Shown here: positions 59,403 through 64,000 of the stretch, piece by piece
How positions within the stretch are numbered: position 1 is the first letter of the stretch
Layout of the letters: every line of letters starts with the position of its first letter
NCBI RefSeq assembly: GCF_042684665.1
Contig: NZ_JBHULY010000039.1
Span: 372,001-436,000 of the forward strand
DNA length: 64,000 nt
Direction of reading: 5' to 3'
Source of the DNA: Jejuia rubra
GTDB lineage: Bacteria > Bacteroidota > Bacteroidia > Flavobacteriales > Flavobacteriaceae
Notes under the pieces: generated by a model
Database searches by the model: none
What the model was told of the DNA's origin: nothing
Seen by the model: the letters and a program-made list of their open reading frames with translations, nothing else
Program-made: the position numbers and the translations under genes

Positions 59403-61853
59403 ATGAAGAAATCCAATTTTACCACATTTGACAGTTTGTCATTGCAGGAATTTGATGAAAATTCAGAATTAATTCCGTTGATGACTCCGGAGGATGAGGA
59501 AGAGATGAATAATGAGGAACTGCCAGAAACTCTTCCCATTTTATCCTTACGGAATACAGTGTTGTTCCCAGGGGTAGTAATTCCGATTACTGCCGGGAGG
59601 GATAAATCCGTAAAACTGATAAAGGAGGCCAACAAAGGGAGCAAGGTCATTGGAGTTGTGGCACAGAAAGATGGTTCGGTTGAGGATCCTTCAGTTAAGG
59701 ATATTTACACAACTGGAACTGTGGCCCGAATTCTTCGGGTGTTGAAAATGCCCGATGGCAACGTAACGGTTATTATCCAAGGGAAAAAACGTTTTCAGGT
59801 GACAGAAGTTATCACCGAAACCCCTTATATGAATGCGACAATTAGTGATTTGGCAGAGTCAAGACCTGAATCAAATGATAAGGAATTTAGTGCCATTATT
59901 GACTCCATCAAGGATTTGTCGCTTGAAATTATCAAAGAGAATCCAAATATCCCAAGTGAGGCGTCCTTCGCTATAAAGAATATCGAGAGCAATTCATTTT
60001 TGGTGAATTTTGTATCCTCAAATATGAATCTTTCTGTTTCAGACAAACAGGCGCTTTTAGAAAACCACGATTTGCAAAGTCGCGCACTGGCCACTTTAAA
60101 ACATATGAATGTGGAGTTTCAAAAGTTGGAACTTAAAAACGATATCCAAACGAAAGTACAAATGGATATGAGCCAGCAACAACGGGAGTATTTCCTGCAT
60201 CAGCAAATGAAGACCATTCAAGAGGAATTGGGCGGTGTGAGTCATGATGCTGAAATTGAAGAGATGAGGGCTAAAGCCGAAGAAAAGCTTTGGGATGAGA
60301 AGGTTACCAAACATTTTGAAAAGGAAATCGGGAAGTTGCAACGTATGAATCCGCAGGTATCTGAGTATTCCATTCAGCGCAATTATTTGGAATTAATTTT
60401 GGATTTGCCGTGGAACGAATACAGCACTGATCTTTTCGATTTAAAAAGAGCCAAGAAAATTTTGGATAGGGATCATTACGGTCTGGATGATGTAAAACGG
60501 CGCATCGTCGAATATCTGGCTGTTTTAAAGTTGCGAAATGATATGAAGTCCCCAATTTTATGTTTGTACGGCCCTCCAGGGGTTGGTAAAACTTCTTTAG
60601 GGAAATCCATTGCCGAAGCACTTGGGAGAGAGTATGTCCGGATGTCCTTGGGCGGTTTGAGGGATGAAGCTGAAATACGTGGCCATCGTAAAACGTATAT
60701 CGGAGCCATGCCGGGTAGAATTATTCAAAGTTTGAAGAAAGCTGGGACTTCCAATCCTGTTTTTGTGTTGGATGAAATTGATAAGTTGTCCAATTCACAT
60801 CAAGGTGATCCGTCTTCAGCGATGCTTGAAGTCTTGGACCCGGAACAAAACAATGAGTTTTACGACAACTTTTTGGAAATGGGTTATGACCTTTCCAAAG
60901 TGATGTTTATTGCTACATCCAATAGCCTGGCTACCATTCAGCCAGCCTTACGCGATCGTATGGAAATCATCAACGTTACGGGTTATACTATTGAAGAAAA
61001 AGTGGAGATAGCCAAACGTCATTTATTGCCTAAGCAGTTAAAAGAACATGGTTTGAATGCTTCGCATCTAAAAATTGGCAAACCCCAATTGGAGAAAATT
61101 GTTGAAGGTTATACCCGTGAATCCGGCGTGCGTGGCTTGGAGAAGCAAATAGCAAAAATGGTACGTTATGCGGCCAAAAATATTGCTATGGAAGAGGATT
61201 ACAATATTAAAGTCACCAATGATGATATTGTAGAAGTACTGGGCGGCCCCAAACTGGAGCGTGATAAATACGAAAACAATAACGTTGCAGGTGTGGTTAC
61301 AGGCTTGGCGTGGACAAGCGTTGGAGGAGATATCTTATTTATAGAATCTATTTTGTCCAAAGGAAAAGGCAATCTTTCCATTACTGGTAATTTAGGAAAA
61401 GTGATGAAGGAATCCGCTACCATCGCGATGGAATTTATCAAATCGAATGCCGATAATTTTGAAATAGACCCAGAAGCTTTTGACAAATACAATGTGCACA
61501 TTCACGTTCCGGAAGGTGCCACACCAAAGGACGGGCCGAGTGCCGGCGTGACGATGTTGACATCATTGGTATCGTTATTCACACAACGAAAAGTGAAAAA
61601 GAGCTTGGCCATGACAGGTGAAATCACCCTTAGGGGAAAAGTACTTCCTGTAGGTGGTATCAAGGAAAAGATTTTGGCGGCCAAGCGTGCCCGCATTAAA
61701 GAAATTCTGCTTTGCGAGGATAACCGTCGTGATATTGAGGAAATAAAACCTGAGTATTTAAAAGGGCTGACGTTCCATTATGTCACTGATATGAGCGAAG
61801 TAATTGACATCGCCGTTACAAAGCAAAAAGTAAAAAACCCGAAAAAAATATAA
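59403..61853 (+). CDS. lon: ATP-dependent Lon protease
   Basis: Cytosolic homo-hexameric AAA+ serine protease degrading misfolded and regulatory proteins. The 816-residue chain has an N-terminal substrate-binding Lon domain (LPILSLRNTVLFPGVVIPIT), a coiled-coil region, the AAA+ module (Walker A GPPGVGKTSLGKSIAE at about residue 388, Walker B PVFVLDEIDKL, sensor region SNSLATIQPALRDRMEI) and the peptidase domain with the Ser-Lys dyad in PKDGPSAGVTM and PVGGIKEKILAAKRA. An acidic N-terminal tail of about 40 residues is a Bacteroidota feature. It is monocistronic with a terminator. Confidence 0.96.
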   Translation: MKKSNFTTFDSLSLQEFDENSELIPLMTPEDEEEMNNEELPETLPILSLRNTVLFPGVVIPITAGRDKSVKLIKEANKGSKVIGVVAQKDGSVEDPSVKDIYTTGTVARILRVLKMPDGNVTVIIQGKKRFQVTEVITETPYMNATISDLAESRPESNDKEFSAIIDSIKDLSLEIIKENPNIPSEASFAIKNIESNSFLVNFVSSNMNLSVSDKQALLENHDLQSRALATLKHMNVEFQKLELKNDIQTKVQMDMSQQQREYFLHQQMKTIQEELGGVSHDAEIEEMRAKAEEKLWDEKVTKHFEKEIGKLQRMNPQVSEYSIQRNYLELILDLPWNEYSTDLFDLKRAKKILDRDHYGLDDVKRRIVEYLAVLKLRNDMKSPILCLYGPPGVGKTSLGKSIAEALGREYVRMSLGGLRDEAEIRGHRKTYIGAMPGRIIQSLKKAGTSNPVFVLDEIDKLSNSHQGDPSSAMLEVLDPEQNNEFYDNFLEMGYDLSKVMFIATSNSLATIQPALRDRMEIINVTGYTIEEKVEIAKRHLLPKQLKEHGLNASHLKIGKPQLEKIVEGYTRESGVRGLEKQIAKMVRYAAKNIAMEEDYNIKVTNDDIVEVLGGPKLERDKYENNNVAGVVTGLAWTSVGGDILFIESILSKGKGNLSITGNLGKVMKESATIAMEFIKSNADNFEIDPEAFDKYNVHIHVPEGATPKDGPSAGVTMLTSLVSLFTQRKVKKSLAMTGEITLRGKVLPVGGIKEKILAAKRARIKEILLCEDNRRDIEEIKPEYLKGLTFHYVTDMSEVIDIAVTKQKVKNPKKI

Positions 61854-61871
61854 CTATAGATTGCACTGGTA

Positions 61872-61897
61872 AACCTCGGCTTTTGTCGAGGTTTTTT
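61872..61897 (+). terminator. Rho-independent terminator of lon
   Basis: ACCTCGGC / GTCGAGGT stem around TTTT, followed by TTTTT, 18 bp after the lon stop. Confidence 0.8.
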
Positions 61898-61958
61898 CAT
61901 GCTGTAAAATAAACGAAACTTGTATTCGTTTTAAGATAGATTAGTTCGAAGAATTACG

Positions 61959-61978
61959 CCTTGAAGTATACTTCAAGG
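61959..61978. repeat. Perfect 20-bp palindrome between lon and porQ
   Basis: CCTTGAAGTATACTTCAAGG is a perfect palindrome with no spacer. It lies about 120 bp upstream of porQ and is followed by a family F element. It could be an operator or part of a dispersed repeat; no second copy was seen. Confidence 0.6.
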
Positions 61979-62006
61979 TTTCAATTGAAGTTGTTTTTTC
62001 AGCGAA

Positions 62007-62024
62007 TCCCGATAGATATCGGGA
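62007..62024. repeat. Dispersed repeat, family F (intergenic copy)
   Basis: TCCCGATAGATATCGGGA, a perfect palindrome sharing CCCGATAG with the element inserted in mnmD (41612-41668). It is located 76 bp upstream of porQ. Confidence 0.65.
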
Positions 62025-62099
62025 GGGAATTTTAATGAAAAATTAATTTAAGTTGGTGTGAACCAAAAATAAATTTTTCATTTACTTTGCGCCGTAAAT

Positions 62100-63119
62100 A
62101 TGCTAAGGAAAATTATCACTGGTTTTTTTATGTTGATTGGTGTACTTGCTAATGCGCAAGTGGGAGGGGAGGCTACATACCAGTTTCTTAATTTGGTGTC
62201 CTCACCGAGACAGGCTGCTTTAGGTGGAAAGGTCTTTACTAATGTTGATTATGATGTTACGCAGGCCTTATTCAACCCCGCTACAATAAATGTTGAAATG
62301 GATAACCAACTAGCCTTAAATTATTCCAGTTATTTAGGAGGTATAAGTTATGGTACGGCATCCTTTGCGCACACTGTGGATAGGCGCACCCAAACCTTTC
62401 ATGCTGGTGTCACTTACATCAACTATGGGTCTTTTGACGGTTATGACGAAAATGGAATTTCCACAGGTACATTTACTGGTAGTGAAACAGCTTTGTCCGT
62501 GGGCTACGCGCTTCAAATTGGTTATTCGGATTTTTATTTCGGAGGAAACTTAAAGTTGATTACTTCAAAATTAGAGATATACAATTCCTTTGGGGCGGCT
62601 GTTGACTTAGGCTTGTTATATATTGATGAAGACATTGATTTTAAGGCCGCCTTGGTAGTTAGAAATGCTGGCACACAGATTACAACTTATGCGGGAACCC
62701 ACGAGCCCTTACCATTTGAAGTGGCATTCGGAATGTCCCAAACCTTGGAGCATGTGCCTTTAAGGTGGCATCTTACCTTTGAGAACCTTCAGGAATGGCC
62801 CATCGCCAGACCAAATCCTGCCAGAACTACTAGCGATTTATCCGGCAATCAAAGTGAAGAAAAAATTGGATTTTTAGGACAGGTAATCCGCCATACGATA
62901 ATAGCCGCTGAGCTATTTCCGGAAAGTGGTTTTAATATCCGAATAGGGTATAATTTTAGACGCGCAGAGGAGCTGAGGATTATTGACCAACGTAATTTTT
63001 CTGGACTTTCAGCAGGGTTTTCTCTTAAGTTAAATAGAATGCGTTTCAGCTATACACATGCCAAATATACGAGTGCTACCAACTCCAATTTTTTTGGTCT
63101 ACAAATTGATTTACAATAA
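62100..63119 (+). CDS. porQ: Type IX secretion system protein PorQ
   Basis: Outer-membrane beta-barrel protein of the PorV/FadL-like type, required with PorU/PorZ in T9SS cargo handling in characterised species. The 339-residue precursor has signal peptide MLRKIITGFFMLIGVLANAQ. The mature N terminus GGEATYQFLNLVSSPRQAAL, then GGKVFTNVDYDVTQALFNPA, is diagnostic of PorQ. The rest is a series of amphipathic strands ending in SNFFGLQIDLQ. PorQ commonly neighbours cmk in Bacteroidota, as here (126 bp apart), suggesting cotranscription. Confidence 0.92.
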   Translation: MLRKIITGFFMLIGVLANAQVGGEATYQFLNLVSSPRQAALGGKVFTNVDYDVTQALFNPATINVEMDNQLALNYSSYLGGISYGTASFAHTVDRRTQTFHAGVTYINYGSFDGYDENGISTGTFTGSETALSVGYALQIGYSDFYFGGNLKLITSKLEIYNSFGAAVDLGLLYIDEDIDFKAALVVRNAGTQITTYAGTHEPLPFEVAFGMSQTLEHVPLRWHLTFENLQEWPIARPNPARTTSDLSGNQSEEKIGFLGQVIRHTIIAAELFPESGFNIRIGYNFRRAEELRIIDQRNFSGLSAGFSLKLNRMRFSYTHAKYTSATNSNFFGLQIDLQ

Positions 63120-63244
63120 TATGTGCGATCAGTAATCAGTAGCAGTTTTCAGTTATATTAAAATTAAAACATTCTAGATGTAATTAAATTGGCTTGAGTT
63201 TTTCACTTTAGTGCACTTTAAGTACTTTAGGCACTTCAAATTAA

Positions 63245-63943
63245 ATGATGAAAAAGATCACCATTGCCATAGACGGTTATTCCTCAACAGGAAAAAGTAC
63301 AGTTGCCAAACAGATAGCGAAACATCTGGGATATGTTTATGTCGATTCTGGTGCGATGTACCGGGCCATAACGCTTTATGCGATAGAAGAGGGGCTGATA
63401 TCAAAAGAAGACTTCAATAAAGAAGCCCTTATTTACCGATTGGATCAGATTGATATAAGTTTTAAATTTAATGAAGCCCTTGGCTTTGCTGAAACCTATC
63501 TTAACGGAAAGAATGTCGAAAAACAGATTCGAACTTTAGAGGTTTCTAGTTTTGTGAGCAAAATTGCTGAGGTATCCAAAGTACGAGAAAAGCTGGTCAA
63601 AATTCAAAAGCAATTAGGTAAGGATAAAGGCGTTGTGATGGACGGCCGGGATATTGGCACAGTGGTATTTCCCAATGCAGCACTGAAAATTTTCATGACG
63701 GCTTCCGCAGAAAAAAGAGCCGAAAGACGTTATAAAGAACTTGTGGATAGGGGTGATAATATCACTTATGAGTCAGTACTTAAAAACGTTACCGAACGGG
63801 ATTATATCGACACGCATAGGGAGGACTCTCCTTTGGTAAAAGCCGAAGACGCCATTGAAATTGACAATTCAGACTTAACCTTGGAAGCGCAGTATCAAAA
63901 AATTCTAGCTTTGGTTCGTATCACTTTAGAAGGAATAGAATAA
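63245..63943 (+). CDS. cmk: Cytidylate kinase
   Basis: (d)CMP kinase phosphorylating CMP and dCMP with ATP for pyrimidine nucleotide salvage and DNA synthesis. The 232-residue cytosolic protein has the P-loop IAIDGYSSTGKSTVAKQIAK, substrate segment VYVDSGAMYRAITLYA and the LID/arginine region VVMDGRDIGTVVFPNAALKI. Two adjacent ATG codons (63245, 63248) are both possible starts. It lies downstream of porQ in the conserved Bacteroidota order. A weak hairpin follows the stop near 63950. Confidence 0.94.
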   Translation: MMKKITIAIDGYSSTGKSTVAKQIAKHLGYVYVDSGAMYRAITLYAIEEGLISKEDFNKEALIYRLDQIDISFKFNEALGFAETYLNGKNVEKQIRTLEVSSFVSKIAEVSKVREKLVKIQKQLGKDKGVVMDGRDIGTVVFPNAALKIFMTASAEKRAERRYKELVDRGDNITYESVLKNVTERDYIDTHREDSPLVKAEDAIEIDNSDLTLEAQYQKILALVRITLEGIE

Positions 63944-64000
63944 AAAAAGACTGCCTTTTTAAGACAGCCTCTTTGTTATACTACTAAGCCCTTCTAATTA

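Noticed and set aside
1..64000. CRISPR arrays, tRNA or rRNA genes, insertion sequences, prophage genes
   Set aside because: No regularly spaced repeats, cloverleaf-like sequences, transposase or phage structural genes were seen; the repeats present are short dispersed palindromes without coding capacity of their own.

Overview
The window looks like a chromosomal segment of a marine-type member of the Flavobacteriaceae (Bacteroidota). The evidence is low GC; promoters of the TAnnTTTG (-7) type with almost no Shine-Dalgarno sequences; a type IX secretion component (PorQ) and a T9SS-sorted leucine-rich-repeat protein; the fused cytochrome c synthase CcsBA; fused isobutyryl-CoA mutase; a single-chain alpha/beta branched-chain 2-oxoacid dehydrogenase E1; and many small lipoprotein and DUF families typical of the group. 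I see no rRNA, tRNA, CRISPR array, prophage or transposase.

Layout. 1-8.3 kb: two methyltransferases, a ZIP transporter, a DUF4268 protein, CcsBA, MscL (with an in-frame stop at codon 4 of its apparent original start) and a HAD hydrolase. 8.4-15.5 kb: a MATE exporter abutting a metal-receptor-like protein, small unknown genes, a DUF4197 lipoprotein, a thioredoxin-fold fusion, an OmpA-family protein and PurU. 15.6-29 kb: IcmF, Lrp regulator, VOC protein, a translationally coupled MFS/YpdA pair, a DUF1684 lipoprotein, a nucleotidyltransferase, FluC, an SRPBCC/GyrI-like protein and a dipeptidyl-peptidase III. 29-38 kb: an orphan LuxR regulator followed by two tandem 28-residue membrane peptides, then a two-component system (lipoprotein, TPR histidine kinase, NarL-type response regulator) followed by three envelope or secreted genes. 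38-49 kb: small envelope proteins, a MazG-like protein, IlvE, a DUF4920/MnmD pair, an epimerase, the fused E1 and a large M1-like envelope protein. 49-64 kb: LOG protein, UvrA, gamma-glutamyltransferase with an AcpH-like protein, GlmM, an LpxL-like acyltransferase, rhomboid, Lon, PorQ and Cmk.

Three signals stand out. (1) The chromosome carries several families of short palindromic dispersed repeats. Four copies lie inside protein genes (two in icmF, one in mnmD, one in a DUF1684 lipoprotein), each with a length divisible by three by my delineation and translated without a stop, reminiscent of Rickettsia palindromic elements. (2) Four promoters around the two-component system share an ATACCC-N6-GGGTAT palindrome centred 35-36 bp upstream of a TAnnTTTG-like -7 element, so the locus reads as a response regulator with its own regulon of envelope proteins. 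(3) Two tandem paralogous 28-residue single-helix peptides lie downstream of the orphan LuxR gene; their layout resembles type I toxin peptides or small regulatory membrane proteins.

Functionally, IlvE, the fused E1 and IcmF belong to branched-chain amino acid and branched acyl-CoA metabolism but are scattered rather than in an operon. The rest is mostly housekeeping plus lineage-specific envelope genes. Family names come from motif recognition by eye; no database search was run.
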